From contig CP058667.1 of NCBI GenBank assembly GCA_020544305.1, forward strand, positions 2,439,501 to 2,503,500: a DNA stretch of 64,000 bases, in the 5' to 3' direction. The stretch is from Staphylococcus taiwanensis. GTDB lineage: Bacteria > Bacillota > Bacilli > Staphylococcales > Staphylococcaceae. Below the pieces are notes generated by a model, which was given only the letters and a program-made list of their open reading frames with translations, made no database searches and was not told the DNA's origin. The translations under genes and the position numbers were made by a program. This document shows positions 21,379 to 31,198 of this stretch, one piece after another. The stretch's first letter is position 1, and the number at the start of each line of letters is the position of its first letter.

Positions 21379-21786
21379 ATGTCAGATATTACTGTATTAG
21401 ATAATCAAGATGAAATTTATAATGCTATTGATAAGAAAAAAGCTGAAGGTTATTCAGAAAATGAATTAACAGTTGTAAGTAAAAGTAAATTACATTTAGA
21501 TGATTTACATGATTCTCAAGTCACACTTATTGCTACAAGTGGTTCATTTAGTGACCGTATGTCTAAATTATTAACAGGTGAAGATGGCGAAGCAGCTGTT
21601 TTATCTCGTTACGATTTATCTGAAGATCAATTTGAAAAATATAAAAAAGAAATCTTAAATGATAAATACTTAGTCATCGCTAACAAAGATAATTCTTCAC
21701 ACAAAGAAGTAGAAGAACACAATGCTGCTTATGAAGAAATTGATATCACGCATTATGCAAACGAATCAAAAGGTCCTAAATCATAA
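21379..21786 (+). CDS. General stress protein, YflT/GSP17M-like domain
   Basis: Acidic cytosolic protein of 135 aa. The N-terminal half ([32 protein letters not shown]) matches the short alpha/beta general-stress domain found in YflT-like and GSP17M-like proteins. Start ATG behind GGAGGGCG. The upstream SigB-type promoter supports control by the general stress response, as for relatives in Firmicutes. The molecular function is unknown. Confidence 0.75.
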   Translation: MSDITVLDNQDEIYNAIDKKKAEGYSENELTVVSKSKLHLDDLHDSQVTLIATSGSFSDRMSKLLTGEDGEAAVLSRYDLSEDQFEKYKKEILNDKYLVIANKDNSSHKEVEEHNAAYEEIDITHYANESKGPKS

Positions 21787-21932
21787 TTATCACTTAATTT
21801 TGAAATACAATACCGTAAAATGAACTCATTATAAGTTTGTTTTGCGGTATTTTTATTAGTCATCCTTTTTTCTATTAATGACGACATAGTTTTGAATTGT
21901 GCTATACTAAAACAAAATATCGTGGGGGTGAC

Positions 21933-22604
21933 ATGATGAAGTTTCATGCAATTCAATCACTAAATGATGACTATTTCGATAAAGCTTTAGAATTTTATAA
22001 TCAGCAAGTTGATGTAGATTTTTACGAAGATAGCACTATCATCAAAAAGTCATTACAAAATAATAAAACTGAAAACGATTACGCTATTATTGTTGGTATA
22101 GAAAATGATCAAATTGCTAGCATGGCAACTGCACACTATGAAGCAACAACAAATTCAGCATTTCTAATTCACTTATTAGCAACAAATAATGAAAATCATG
22201 ATGCATTTATAGCTGAAACATTAGATGAAATCGAGAAACAACTTAATAAATTGTCTAACAAAGTCCACTCTCGTGACATCAACTTTATGATGATAGAAGT
22301 TCCAAAAGATAATAGTCTAGATGAAACAATGAATAAAAAAGACCTTACCCATCGCCAATTATTGTTATTTGAAAATGGTTTTGAAAGACAAACAGAACTT
22401 GACTACGTCCATCCAAACTATACGAAAACTGAGTTGCCTTTTGAAGTTGATTTGTTCATTAAATCTAATATTGAACTTACTAAAGACATCTATCCTGCAA
22501 GCGTAAAATCTAACTATATCCTTAAATATGTATTTGCCAATGGGATATCAAGAGAAATTATTTATCCTCTTTTAGAACAAATGAATTTACGCTTACCCTC
22601 ATAA
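21933..22604 (+). CDS. Conserved protein of unknown function (possible divergent GNAT)
   Basis: Soluble protein of 223 aa, rich in Asn, Asp, Glu and Lys. The ORF opens earlier, but the ATG at 21933 follows GTGGGGGTG and gives MMKFHAIQSLNDDYFDKALEFYNQQV, a plausible start. The middle (DYAIIVGIENDQIASMATAHYEA, then FLIHLLATNNENHDAFIAETLDEIEKQLNKL) resembles an acetyltransferase beta-sheet and helix but lacks a clear acetyl-CoA loop, so no function is assigned. It lies between the stress gene and the DUF536-like gene, all on the plus strand. Confidence 0.6.
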   Translation: MMKFHAIQSLNDDYFDKALEFYNQQVDVDFYEDSTIIKKSLQNNKTENDYAIIVGIENDQIASMATAHYEATTNSAFLIHLLATNNENHDAFIAETLDEIEKQLNKLSNKVHSRDINFMMIEVPKDNSLDETMNKKDLTHRQLLLFENGFERQTELDYVHPNYTKTELPFEVDLFIKSNIELTKDIYPASVKSNYILKYVFANGISREIIYPLLEQMNLRLPS

Positions 22605-22689
22605 GAACACTTGAAAAGAGCGATACAAAGGGTTGACCGAAGACAGACGTCAGTGTACATAAATTAAAGATATGAAAGGACTCTCAGCT

Positions 22690-23330
22690 ATGTTAACAAA
22701 AGAATTCGCTCAACGTGTTGAACTAAGTGAAAAACAAGTCCGTAAAATTGTCCAACATTTAGAAGAACGTGGCTATCAACTAAGTAAGACGGAATACCGT
22801 GGTCGTGAAGCTACTGATTTTAAAGAAGAAGATGTAGAACTTTTCCAAGATATTGCAGAAAAAGTCAAACAAACCAATAGTTACGATTTAGCTTTTGAAG
22901 AGCTTGAAAAAGAAAAGACTTCTTACAAGTAATCGTTAAAGAAGATAATGAACAATTACCTACGGACCAAAGCGCAACGCAATTAGTAGATGAATTGCGT
23001 ACTGAAATTCAAAAAATGCGTGAAGAACGTCAAATGCTTGGCCAAATGATTAGCCAAGTACATCAACAACAAAATGAATTAAAAGAACTTCAAAGCCAAA
23101 TTACTGAAAAGTTAGATGCTAATAATCAATCATTACTAGCTATCCAAAATTCTCAAGAGGCTATTCAAACTGCTCAAAAAGAGCAATCGGAATATACACA
23201 AAATAAATTAGTAAAAGAAATTAATGACAATAATCAACAATCTATAGATACATTAAAAGAAGATATTACTTCACAACAATCTCAATCTTCTTCACAAAAA
23301 GGATTTTTCGCGAGATTATTTAATTTATAA
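22690..23330 (+). pseudogene. DUF536-like HTH/coiled-coil protein gene split by a one-base deletion
   Basis: The N-terminal 77 residues (LTKEFAQRVELSEKQVRKIV, then HLEERGYQLSKTEYRGREATDF) form a winged/HTH DNA-binding region. The frame then stops at 22932. One frame over, VIVKEDNEQLPTDQ continues into a Gln/Glu-rich coiled coil (MREERQMLGQMISQVHQQQ) and ends in the family C-terminus KGFFARLFNL at 23330. Adding one base near 22917 (AAAGAC to AAAGGAC) joins both into a single protein of about 213 aa, matching the domain order of staphylococcal homologues. The start ATG at 22690 follows AAAGGA. Either a sequencing error or a recent frameshift. Confidence 0.75.
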
Positions 23331-23395
23331 TTGCTTATTATTGAAATACTAAGCATATTTAAATCGGACGAATTTAAAACAAATTTATATAAAAA

Positions 23396-23527
23396 AGCTA
23401 CATTGCAAATTCGCAGTAGCTAACTGAGCTGAGAAGGTGCTTTAAATTAAGCCTTACTCAGCTCTCGTTATATTTACGGGACTGGACCTACGAATTCAAA
23501 AGCATTCTGTCCTCGTCCCGCTTTTTT
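23396..23527 (+). ncRNA. Three-hairpin element ending in a terminator (3' UTR or small RNA)
   Basis: Three consecutive stems are visible: AGCTAC...AGTAGCT (23396-23412), GAGCTGAG...CTCAGCTC (about 23427-23464) and CGGGAC...GTCCCG (about 23477-23520). The last is followed by CTTTTTT. No gene lies between here and the preceding coding end at 23330, so it may be the structured 3' end of that transcript or an independent small RNA. Confidence 0.45.
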
Positions 23528-23805
23528 GTATTCTATTTTTTTAAGTCAGCTATTCTGATATCGCTATAACCATTTACTTATTCCACTCAACTTCCTTAAG
23601 CCCTAAATCAGAAATCACAAATTTATTTATTGATTACTTTATATTTAATTAAAATTAAAACTCCAAAAAATTTAATACCATAAATATTTTGAATTTTTCA
23701 AAAATTTATAAATTATACTTTTTATTATGAAGCATTGAAATACATTTTAAATAGTATTATCCTTATTAAGAAAGTCGGGATTAATTTTATAAAGGAGATT
23801 CATTT

Positions 23806-25194
23806 ATGGGGACACTTTTTACAGTTATTAATATTATAATAATGATTTTATTCCTTATTGGCTTACTTATAATGGCCAAAAAGCATGTTTCATTTCCTAA
23901 AAGAGTATTTACAGCTTTAGGAATTGGCATCGTCTTTGGTATCGCACTACACCTCATTTATGGTGTTGACTCAAAAGTACTAAAAACAACTACCGATTGG
24001 TTTAGTATCGTCGGTGATGGCTATGTTGCATTACTTCAAATGATTGTCATGCCATTAATCTTCATATCAATCGTTTCTGCATTTAGTAAAATACAAATTG
24101 GTGATAAATTCGCTAAAATTGGTACTTATATTTTTATGTTCTTAATCGGAACAGTAGCTATAGCAGCTATTGTAGGCATTTTTTACGCACTTGTATTTCA
24201 TTTAGATGCATCAAGTATTGATTTAGGAAGTGCTGAACATTCACGCGGAAGTGAAATTAGCCATCAAGCTAAAGATTTAACTGCCAATACGTTACCACAA
24301 CAAATCTTGGAATTATTACCTAGCAATCCATTCCTAGATTTCACAGGACAAAGAACTACTTCTACTATTGCAGTAGTTATATTTGCAATATTCGTTGGCT
24401 TTGCTTATGTTCGTGTTGCACGTAAACAACCTGAAAGTGGAAGCTTATTAAAACGTGGTATTGATGCTATTTACGCGCTAGTTATGTCTATCGTTACTTT
24501 TGTATTAAGACTTACACCATACGGTATCATTGCTATTATGGCATCTACGATTGCTACAAGTGATTTTGGTGCCATTTGGACATTAGGTAAATTCATGGTG
24601 GCATCTTATGCTGCATTAATCACAATGTATATTATTCATTTAATCTTACTATCTATAATGGGTATCAATCCTGTACGTTACGCTAAAAAGACGCTTGAAG
24701 TACTAATATTTGCCTTTACTTCTCGTTCAAGTGCAGGTGCATTACCTTTAAATATTCAAACACAAACACAACGTTTAGGCGTACCTGATGGCATCGCCAA
24801 CTTCTCTGCTTCATTTGGTCTATCAATCGGCCAAAACGGATGTGCCGGTATTTATCCAGCTATGCTAGCGATTATGGTTGCACCCGTTGCTAAAGTAGAC
24901 GTTGACTTACCATTTATCTTAACTTTAATTGGTGTTGTAGTAATTAGTTCATTCGGTGTTGCTGGTGTTGGTGGCGGTGCTACATTTGCCTCTATCCTAG
25001 TTTTATCAACATTAAATTTACCAGTAGCACTCGCTGGTGTACTCATTTCAATTGAACCAATTATTGATATGGGTAGAACGGCATTAAATGTAAATGACTC
25101 AATGTTAGCAGGTACAGGTACCGCTAGACTTACTGGTAACTTAGATAAAGATAAATTCAATTCAACTGAATATGGAGATTTATCAACTAATTAA
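23806..25194 (+). CDS. tcyP: L-cystine transporter TcyP
   Basis: Dicarboxylate/amino acid:cation symporter of 462 aa (DAACS, GltP fold) of the TcyP subgroup that imports L-cystine. Visible family parts: MPLIFISIVSAFSKIQ (TM3), the hairpin loop SRSSAGALPLNIQTQTQRLGVP (HP1, with the serine-rich tip) and GVGGGATFASILVLSTLNLPVALAGVLISIEPIIDMGRTALNVNDS (HP2/TM8). Start ATG behind AAAGGAG. It is monocistronic with a terminator, and its product would feed the sulfur genes elsewhere in the window. Confidence 0.9.
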   Translation: MGTLFTVINIIIMILFLIGLLIMAKKHVSFPKRVFTALGIGIVFGIALHLIYGVDSKVLKTTTDWFSIVGDGYVALLQMIVMPLIFISIVSAFSKIQIGDKFAKIGTYIFMFLIGTVAIAAIVGIFYALVFHLDASSIDLGSAEHSRGSEISHQAKDLTANTLPQQILELLPSNPFLDFTGQRTTSTIAVVIFAIFVGFAYVRVARKQPESGSLLKRGIDAIYALVMSIVTFVLRLTPYGIIAIMASTIATSDFGAIWTLGKFMVASYAALITMYIIHLILLSIMGINPVRYAKKTLEVLIFAFTSRSSAGALPLNIQTQTQRLGVPDGIANFSASFGLSIGQNGCAGIYPAMLAIMVAPVAKVDVDLPFILTLIGVVVISSFGVAGVGGGATFASILVLSTLNLPVALAGVLISIEPIIDMGRTALNVNDSMLAGTGTARLTGNLDKDKFNSTEYGDLSTN

Positions 25195-25211
25195 AATATG
25201 AAACTATAAAT

Positions 25212-25268
25212 AGCGTAGCCAAAACGTTACGGTTCCTTAAAAATCGTAATGGTTGGCTACGCTTTTAA
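25212..25268 (+). terminator. Terminator after tcyP
   Basis: Perfect stem AGCGTAGCCA (25212-25221) / TGGCTACGCT (25254-25263), then TTTT. It is also usable by the convergent nfrA. Confidence 0.85.
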
Positions 25269-25277
25269 TATATTATT

Positions 25278-26033
25278 TTATCGCTTCATTAATCCTGCTT
25301 TGTTTAATTGTTCAAGCATGTCTAAACGTGTTTTACCACTTAAAAACGTTGAAACTTGTTGCGACCATGTTTCACTTCGTTCTCCATTAGTTCGTTCTTT
25401 ATAATAATTACTAATTTTTTCATCATATTTTTCTAAATCATCTTTTTGATCTTTTGCATTACTGTTATATACATTTTTATGGAATACGTGTTCAAAAGGC
25501 AAACGCGGTTTTGGTGCGCCATTTTCATCATCTGCTGGCTCACCTACTGCCATACCAAATAATGGGAAAGCATATTCAGGTAAATCTAGAATTTCTCGAA
25601 CTCGTCCAACATCATTTCGTAATGACCCTAGATATACAATGCCATAACCCATATCTTCGGCTGCTAGTGCAACATTTTCAGAAACTAAAGCTACATCAAT
25701 GGCGCCAACTAACAATCCTTCTGCAGATTCAAATGATGTTTCCATATTTGTTTCCACAACTTCATTAATAAGACTATGACGATAATAATCTAAAACAAAT
25801 ACAAATAAATAACCATTATCGACAACATAGGATTGTCCTGATACTTCTTTTAATTGTTTCTTAATTTGTGGATCGTCAACACCAATGATTGAATAGGTTT
25901 GTAAATAACTTGAAGTAGACGCACTTTGTCCTGCTTCTACTAATTTCTTAATCGTTTCATCATTAAGTGGCTTATCTTTAAACTTTCTTACTGAATGATG
26001 TCTTTTCATTAAATCATAAACATAATCTGCCAT
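25278..26033 (-). CDS. nfrA: NADPH-dependent FMN oxidoreductase NfrA
   Basis: Nitroreductase-fold flavoenzyme of about 251 aa that reduces FMN, disulfides and nitro compounds with NADPH. Motifs: RHHSVRKFKDKPL (FMN phosphate site), GQSASTSSYLQTYSIIG, and EDMGYGIVYLGSLRND in the FMN-binding core. The ORF extends to a GTG at 26042, but the ATG at 26033 follows AAAGGGTG and matches the usual family N-terminus. In S. aureus nfrA is a stress-induced gene located in the same neighbourhood (ahpCF, tcyP). Confidence 0.9.
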   Translation of the reverse strand: MADYVYDLMKRHHSVRKFKDKPLNDETIKKLVEAGQSASTSSYLQTYSIIGVDDPQIKKQLKEVSGQSYVVDNGYLFVFVLDYYRHSLINEVVETNMETSFESAEGLLVGAIDVALVSENVALAAEDMGYGIVYLGSLRNDVGRVREILDLPEYAFPLFGMAVGEPADDENGAPKPRLPFEHVFHKNVYNSNAKDQKDDLEKYDEKISNYYKERTNGERSETWSQQVSTFLSGKTRLDMLEQLNKAGLMKR

Positions 26034-26195
26034 TACATTCACCCTTTCTAATCTATTACTTATATCGTAACAATTTGTATTTTATTTTGCTTTTAAAAAG
26101 AACCATAACTACTATAGTCTACAAACAATTTGCATGATTAAGCTTTTATAGTTATCATAATAGTAACAATTTTCAGATATTTAAGGAGAGATATC

Positions 26196-26975
26196 ATGAC
26201 TAAGCCAAACAAAGATGTATCTAATGCCCTATTCCAAGCTTATATTTCTAAAGAACCTATTGAATTTGTAAGTAAAACGTTTGATATTAGCGAACCCGAA
26301 GCATATCAAACACAAGACGATTTAATTCTACAAATTCAAGATGACAAGAACGTGCCTGTTAAAGGTTATAAAGTCAGTATGACAAGTGCTGCGACACAAG
26401 CCATTGCTAATACCGATGAGCCAGCCTATGGGACAATATTATCTCATCAAGTCATTGAGAATGGTCACGGTGTTTCTTTATCAACACTTTTCGCCCCATT
26501 ATTAGAACCTGAAATTATTTTTGAGTTAACGGCTGACTTACCTGAAGATGCGGATACCCAAACAATATTAGAAAGCGTAAAAATCGCACCTGGTATTGAA
26601 ATTCCAGATGCACGTTATAAAGACTGGTTCCCTAACTTTACATTAGGAGACTTGATTTCAGATAATACCGCTACAGGTCTAATTGTCGTAGGCGAACGTG
26701 TAGCACCATTAGATTATGAAGCTTTTGCGGATATTAATTTAAAATTATTCAAAGATGATAAACCAATCGAGACTGGTCATTCAAGCGAAGTCCTAGGAAA
26801 CCCAGTTGAGGCAGTCAAATGGCTAAATAAAAAGTTACATTCACACGGCAAATCTTTGAAAAAAGGACAATTTATTTCATCTGGAACATTTATTTCTCCT
26901 TTAAATCTAGAACAAGGTACTTATACCGCTGAATATGACAAAGTGGGAAGCGTTACTGTGAAAGTAATTGATTAA
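26196..26975 (+). CDS. 2-keto-4-pentenoate hydratase/oxo-hept-diene-dioate hydratase-like protein (MhpD family)
   Basis: Protein of 259 aa of the fumarylacetoacetase-related hydratase/decarboxylase family. Conserved segments: VKGYKVSMTSAATQ, EPAYGTILSHQVIENG, LEPEIIFEL (metal-binding E-x-E) and IAPGIEIPDARYKDW. These enzymes hydrate 2-hydroxydienoates or decarboxylate 4-oxalocrotonate in aromatic catabolism. No other pathway gene is nearby, so the natural substrate in staphylococci is uncertain. Start ATG behind AAGGAGAG, and a strong terminator follows. Confidence 0.8.
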   Translation: MTKPNKDVSNALFQAYISKEPIEFVSKTFDISEPEAYQTQDDLILQIQDDKNVPVKGYKVSMTSAATQAIANTDEPAYGTILSHQVIENGHGVSLSTLFAPLLEPEIIFELTADLPEDADTQTILESVKIAPGIEIPDARYKDWFPNFTLGDLISDNTATGLIVVGERVAPLDYEAFADINLKLFKDDKPIETGHSSEVLGNPVEAVKWLNKKLHSHGKSLKKGQFISSGTFISPLNLEQGTYTAEYDKVGSVTVKVID

Positions 26976-26976
26976 T

Positions 26977-27027
26977 AAAATGATAGACTGAAACCGTTTA
27001 ATTCATGTTTCAGTCTATCATTTTGTT
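26977..27027 (+). terminator. Terminator after the hydratase gene
   Basis: Perfect 18-bp stem (26977-26994 with 27007-27024), directly after the stop codon, ending in a short T-run. Confidence 0.9.
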
Positions 27028-27332
27028 GTTTATAATTTATTCTCATAATAACCGTTAAAATTTATATGCTTAAAAGTGTTCCAAATGTAGAAAATAATTA
27101 TTTTCTATTATCAAATAGTTATGTTTAGTTGAGAATGAAAAAGGATAATTGATAGACAGAGGCGTTGGAAATAAACATGATTAAAGTAAAAAGCAGAAAT
27201 TTAAAGCGTTCTTTACTTTCTTAACAAACTATTTATAAAACCTATTCAAACGCAAGAAATCAGTCCAAACGTACACTCAAGTGTATTAAGTTGACGAATA
27301 AGAAATGAAATGCAATAATAATATTTAAGAAA
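27028..27332. other. Intergenic stretch upstream of ahpC
   Basis: About 300 bp of AT-rich DNA. I see no gene, RNA or repeat in it. The ahpC promoter and PerR site lie at its right end. Confidence 0.4.
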
Positions 27333-27347
27333 TTAGAATTATTATAA
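27333..27347 (+). promoter_or_regulatory. PerR box upstream of ahpCF
   Basis: TTAGAATTATTATAA matches the PerR consensus TTATAATTATTATAA at 14 of 15 positions. It lies 64 bp before the ahpC start, as expected for peroxide-responsive repression. Confidence 0.85.
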
Positions 27348-27410
27348 TCAAGCAATGATTATTATGTAGTTCTAATTAATTTATACGAAAACTCAGGAGG
27401 AATTTAAGTT

Positions 27411-27980
27411 ATGTCATTAATCAATAAAGAAATTCTACCATTCACAGCGCAAGCTTATGATCCTAAAAAAGACGAATTCAAAGAAGTAAGCCAAGATGAT
27501 TTAAAAGGTTCTTGGAGTGTAGTATGTTTCTACCCTGCTGACTTCTCATTCGTATGTCCAACTGAATTAGAAGACTTACAAAACCAATATGATAAATTGC
27601 AAGATTTAGGCGTAAATGTATTCTCAGTATCAACTGATACTCATTTCGTACACAAAGCTTGGCACGATCATTCAGATGCAATCAGCAAAATTCAATACAA
27701 TATGATTGGTGACCCTTCTCAAACAATCACTCGTAATTTCGATGTATTAGATGAAGAAGCTGGTTTAGCTCAACGTGGTACATTCATCATCGACCCAGAC
27801 GGCGTTGTTCAAGCAGCTGAAATCAATGCTGATGGTATTGGTCGTGACGCTAGCACATTAGTAAACAAAATCAAAGCCGCTCAATATGTACGTCAACATC
27901 CAGGTGAAGTATGCCCAGCTAAATGGGAAGAAGGTTCTGAATCATTACAACCAGGATTAGACTTAGTAGGTAAAATTTAA
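27411..27980 (+). CDS. ahpC: Alkyl hydroperoxide reductase subunit C (peroxiredoxin)
   Basis: Typical 2-Cys peroxiredoxin of 189 aa reducing H2O2, organic peroxides and peroxynitrite. Peroxidatic Cys49 lies in DFSFVCPTE and resolving Cys168 in PGEVCPAKW. Start ATG behind CAGGAGG. It is followed after 14 bp by ahpF, its reductase, and is preceded by a PerR box. The sequence is complete and of normal family length. Confidence 0.95.
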   Translation: MSLINKEILPFTAQAYDPKKDEFKEVSQDDLKGSWSVVCFYPADFSFVCPTELEDLQNQYDKLQDLGVNVFSVSTDTHFVHKAWHDHSDAISKIQYNMIGDPSQTITRNFDVLDEEAGLAQRGTFIIDPDGVVQAAEINADGIGRDASTLVNKIKAAQYVRQHPGEVCPAKWEEGSESLQPGLDLVGKI

Positions 27981-27994
27981 GGAGGCATTAAATA

Positions 27995-29518
27995 ATGCTT
28001 AATGCTGATTTAAAACAACAATTACAACAACTTTTAGGACTTATGGAAGGCGATGTCGAATTCAGAGCTAGTATTGGTTCTGATGACAAATCTAAAGAAT
28101 TAAAAGAACTTTTAGATGAAATCGCTGAAATGTCTGACCATATTACGATTGTAGAACAAGAATTAAAACGTACGCCAAGCTTCTCAGTAAGTAAACCTGA
28201 AGAAGATACAGGCATTACGTTTGCTGGTATTCCATTAGGTCACGAATTCAATTCACTTGTATTAGCAATTTTACAAGTAAGTGGTCGTGCACCTAAAGAA
28301 AAACAATCAATCATTGATCAAATTAAAGGTTTAGAAGGTAACTACAACTTCGAAACGTATGTAAGTTTAACTTGTCAAAAATGCCCAGACGTTGTTCAAG
28401 CATTAAACTTAATGAGTGTGATTAACCCAAATATCACACATACAATGATTGATGGTTCAGTCTTTCGTGATGAATCAGAAGATATCATGGCTGTGCCGGC
28501 AGTATTCCTAGATGGTGAAGAATTCGGTAATGGTCGTATGACTATCTCAGATATTTTAAGTCAATTAGGAAGTACACAGGATGCTTCTGAATATGAAAAT
28601 AAAGAACCATATGATGTTTTAATCATTGGTGGTGGACCAGCTAGTGGTAGTGCTGCAATTTATACTGCTCGTAAAGGGTTGCGCACAGGTATTGTCGCTG
28701 ATCGTATCGGTGGTCAAGTTAATGACACAGCTGGTATCGAGAACTTTATTACTGTTAAAGAAACAACTGGTTCTCAATTCTCTGCAAATTTAGCAGCACA
28801 TATCGATGACTATGACATTGATACAATGACAGGCATCCGTGCTACTAACATTGAGAAAACAGACCAAGCAATTCGTGTAACACTTGAAAATAATGCAGTA
28901 TTAGAAACGAAAACTGCAATTATTTCAACAGGTGCAAGTTGGCGTAAGCTAAACATTCCTGGCGAAGATCGCTTAATCAACAAAGGTGTAGCCTTCTGTC
29001 CTCACTGTGACGGTCCTTTATTTGAAAATAAAAACGTTGCAGTTATTGGTGGCGGTAACTCAGGTGTTGAAGCAGCGATTGATTTAGCAGGTATTGTTAA
29101 ACACGTTACATTATTCGAATATTCATCTGAACTAAAAGCAGATAATGTATTACAAGATCGTTTACGTTCTCTATCAAACGTAGACATCGAAACAAACGCA
29201 AGAACTGCAGAAGTTTTAGGTGATGATCATGTAACAGGTATTAGTTATGAAGATTTACAATCTGGCGAAATGAAAGAATTAAGCTTAGATGGTATCTTTG
29301 TACAAATTGGCTTAGTGCCAAATACAAGTTGGATCGGTGACGCAGTAGAATTAAATAACCGTGGCGAAATTGTTATTGATCGCAATAATAATACAAATGT
29401 TCCAGGTATTTTTGCTGCTGGCGATGTTACCGACCAAAAAAATAAACAAATTATTATTTCTATGGGTGCCGGTGCTAATGCTGGATTAAACGCCTTTGAT
29501 TATATCATTAGAAATTAA
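27995..29518 (+). CDS. ahpF: Alkyl hydroperoxide reductase subunit F
   Basis: FAD-dependent NADH:disulfide reductase of 507 aa that recycles AhpC. The N-terminal tandem thioredoxin-like domain carries the redox pair Cys127/Cys130 (TCQKC). The thioredoxin-reductase-like part has the FAD site [11 protein letters not shown] (about 211-221), the second redox pair Cys335/Cys338 (FCPHC), the NADH site [11 protein letters not shown] and the C-terminal [10 protein letters not shown]. Translation starts behind AAGGAGG. Confidence 0.95.
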   Translation: MLNADLKQQLQQLLGLMEGDVEFRASIGSDDKSKELKELLDEIAEMSDHITIVEQELKRTPSFSVSKPEEDTGITFAGIPLGHEFNSLVLAILQVSGRAPKEKQSIIDQIKGLEGNYNFETYVSLTCQKCPDVVQALNLMSVINPNITHTMIDGSVFRDESEDIMAVPAVFLDGEEFGNGRMTISDILSQLGSTQDASEYENKEPYDVLIIGGGPASGSAAIYTARKGLRTGIVADRIGGQVNDTAGIENFITVKETTGSQFSANLAAHIDDYDIDTMTGIRATNIEKTDQAIRVTLENNAVLETKTAIISTGASWRKLNIPGEDRLINKGVAFCPHCDGPLFENKNVAVIGGGNSGVEAAIDLAGIVKHVTLFEYSSELKADNVLQDRLRSLSNVDIETNARTAEVLGDDHVTGISYEDLQSGEMKELSLDGIFVQIGLVPNTSWIGDAVELNNRGEIVIDRNNNTNVPGIFAAGDVTDQKNKQIIISMGAGANAGLNAFDYIIRN

Positions 29519-29920
29519 TAATTTTTTGAGGATATATTAGAAGTTTTTATCAACTTCTCTCTTATCCTATACAAACACTTAACCTATCAAATATCTTCAT
29601 ACTTAGCAGAGGCTCATATAAGGGCCTCTGCTTTTGTGTTAATTTCACCTTATCTATACTAATCTTCATTTGTAGATTAAAAATTGGAAGTCTTTGTCTT
29701 GTTAGCATCTCTATCCTTATATATAAAAGAACAATTTTATATTTTCCAAAAGCAATGCAATTGAAGAAATTCAAAACATGTAAGTGAATCATTGCCACAA
29801 ATTGTTCAAAGATTGTTCATTAATTTAAGCATTAAACATTCAATTCTTTTTCTAGAAGTGATACTCTATTGTTATGTTTAAATGTAGATGTTTTACTTAC
29901 AAAGGAGATTATTGGAATCT
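29519..29920. other. Intergenic region between ahpF and the lipoprotein gene, with terminator
   Basis: A terminator (stem AGCAGAGGC 29605-29613 with GCCTCTGCT 29624-29632, then TTTT) ends ahpCF. The remaining roughly 280 bp are AT-rich. A minus-strand open frame at 29562-29798 crosses the terminator, has no support, and is not called. Confidence 0.6.
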
Positions 29921-30547
29921 ATGAAGAAGAGTATAATTCTAGGTGTGTTGTTATCATTATTACTCACTTTAAGTGCATGTGCCCCACAAAAAGATGACGA
30001 TGCTGAAGATCATCACAGCAACGGCGTCAATGCACCTAAAAGCGCTAAAGATTTAACTAATAAAGATATTTTCACATCTAATAAAAAAGGTCAAAAACTT
30101 AGTGAAGATGAGATGAATAAAGCTATTAAGAAATACTTAGATGTTAATAGCGATATCTTAGATAATAAATATGTCATGCAGAGTAAAATTGACAGTCAAA
30201 GTACAGGTCAAACACGAATTACTAATAAACAAGCTAAGAAACTTAGTAATTTATCAAATATAGCTGTTAAAAATGATTTGCATTTCAAAAAATTTGTTGA
30301 AAATAATACACTTCCTAGTGGTTATAAAGACAATGTTGACCGTATCATCAATTATTTCCACGCATTAAACAGTACGATTGCTGACGTAGATAAAAGTATT
30401 GAAGAATTGAATTATGAACCTCAAAATACAATCAACGTCGTAGATGTACCTACGCATTATGCTGGTGATGTTAATGGTAAACAACAAAAGAAAATCCAAA
30501 AATTCTTAGATGAAAAACACATTAAATCTGATGTTTTAGATAAATAG
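29921..30547 (+). CDS. Lipoprotein, NDxxF-type staphylococcal family
   Basis: Exported lipoprotein of 208 aa: MKKSIILGVLLSLLLTLSAC has a type II signal peptide with lipobox LSAC, so the mature protein begins at Cys20. The segment LTNKDIFTSNKKGQKLSEDEMNKAIKKYL resembles the NDxxF-motif lipoproteins of staphylococci (here NKDIF). The rest is helical and polar. A longer frame starts at 29888, but the ATG at 29921 directly begins the signal peptide and is chosen. Function unknown. Confidence 0.75.
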   Translation: MKKSIILGVLLSLLLTLSACAPQKDDDAEDHHSNGVNAPKSAKDLTNKDIFTSNKKGQKLSEDEMNKAIKKYLDVNSDILDNKYVMQSKIDSQSTGQTRITNKQAKKLSNLSNIAVKNDLHFKKFVENNTLPSGYKDNVDRIINYFHALNSTIADVDKSIEELNYEPQNTINVVDVPTHYAGDVNGKQQKKIQKFLDEKHIKSDVLDK

Positions 30548-30558
30548 AAGCCATATAA

Positions 30559-30589
30559 AAATTCCCAACTTAGCTCAAGTTGGGAATTT
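30559..30589. terminator. Bidirectional terminator
   Basis: Perfect 12-bp stem AAATTCCCAACT / AGTTGGGAATTT between the convergent lipoprotein and phosphatase genes. Confidence 0.85.
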
Positions 30590-30591
30590 GA

Positions 30592-31170
30592 CTATATATC
30601 GATAGGATATGGTTTACAGTTCTCAATATTTTGCTCCAAAGCTTCATCTTCTGTAATGATATTAAAGTATACTAGGATACATCTGATGACCACTTGATGC
30701 GCGATTACCACAATAACGTCATCTTTCTTGTCGATTTTATTTTCAAAGAAAGATTTAACTCTATTAAATACATCTCTATAACTTTCACCTTTAGGGGCTT
30801 TCTGCGTAAAACTATGTCTAAAATCTTTGTAATCAGGATGATTAAAGTAGCGATGATATTGTTCATCTTGCATTAATTTGTCTTTATATTCGCCCTCAAA
30901 CACGCCTAAAGAACGCTCACGTAATATTGATGTTATCGTCGTTGGTATATCATAAGGAAAGATATTATTATATGTTTCTTGCGTACGTGTTAAATCTGAA
31001 ACATAAACATGATCAATATCCTTGTCTATAAAGTAGCTTTCTAAAGCTTGTGCACCTTCTATACCTTTCTTGGTCAATGGTACATCTAATTGACCACAGA
31101 AATACGCACGATTATGTTTATTATCATAGTTAGATTGCGATTCACCATGTCTCACTAAATAAATTTTCAT
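30592..31170 (-). CDS. Histidine phosphatase family protein (phosphoglycerate mutase-like)
   Basis: Cytosolic phosphatase of 192 aa. The catalytic phospho-His motif LVRHGESQSN stands at the N-terminus, with SDLTRTQETY (second phosphate pocket), the acid residue region LRERSLGVFEGEY and the second histidine in VIAHQVVIR. The start is set at the ATG at 31170 because the RHG motif normally lies within the first ten residues. The longer frame to 31239 lacks that logic. It lies 28 bp downstream of a LysE gene, probably in one unit. Substrate unknown. Confidence 0.85.
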   Translation of the reverse strand: MKIYLVRHGESQSNYDNKHNRAYFCGQLDVPLTKKGIEGAQALESYFIDKDIDHVYVSDLTRTQETYNNIFPYDIPTTITSILRERSLGVFEGEYKDKLMQDEQYHRYFNHPDYKDFRHSFTQKAPKGESYRDVFNRVKSFFENKIDKKDDVIVVIAHQVVIRCILVYFNIITEDEALEQNIENCKPYPIDI

Positions 31171-31198
31171 TATGTATTGTCCCTCATTTTCCGGAAGA

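Noticed and set aside
29562..29798. Minus-strand open frame of 78 codons after ahpF
   Set aside because: It runs through the ahpF terminator hairpin and has no ribosome binding site.
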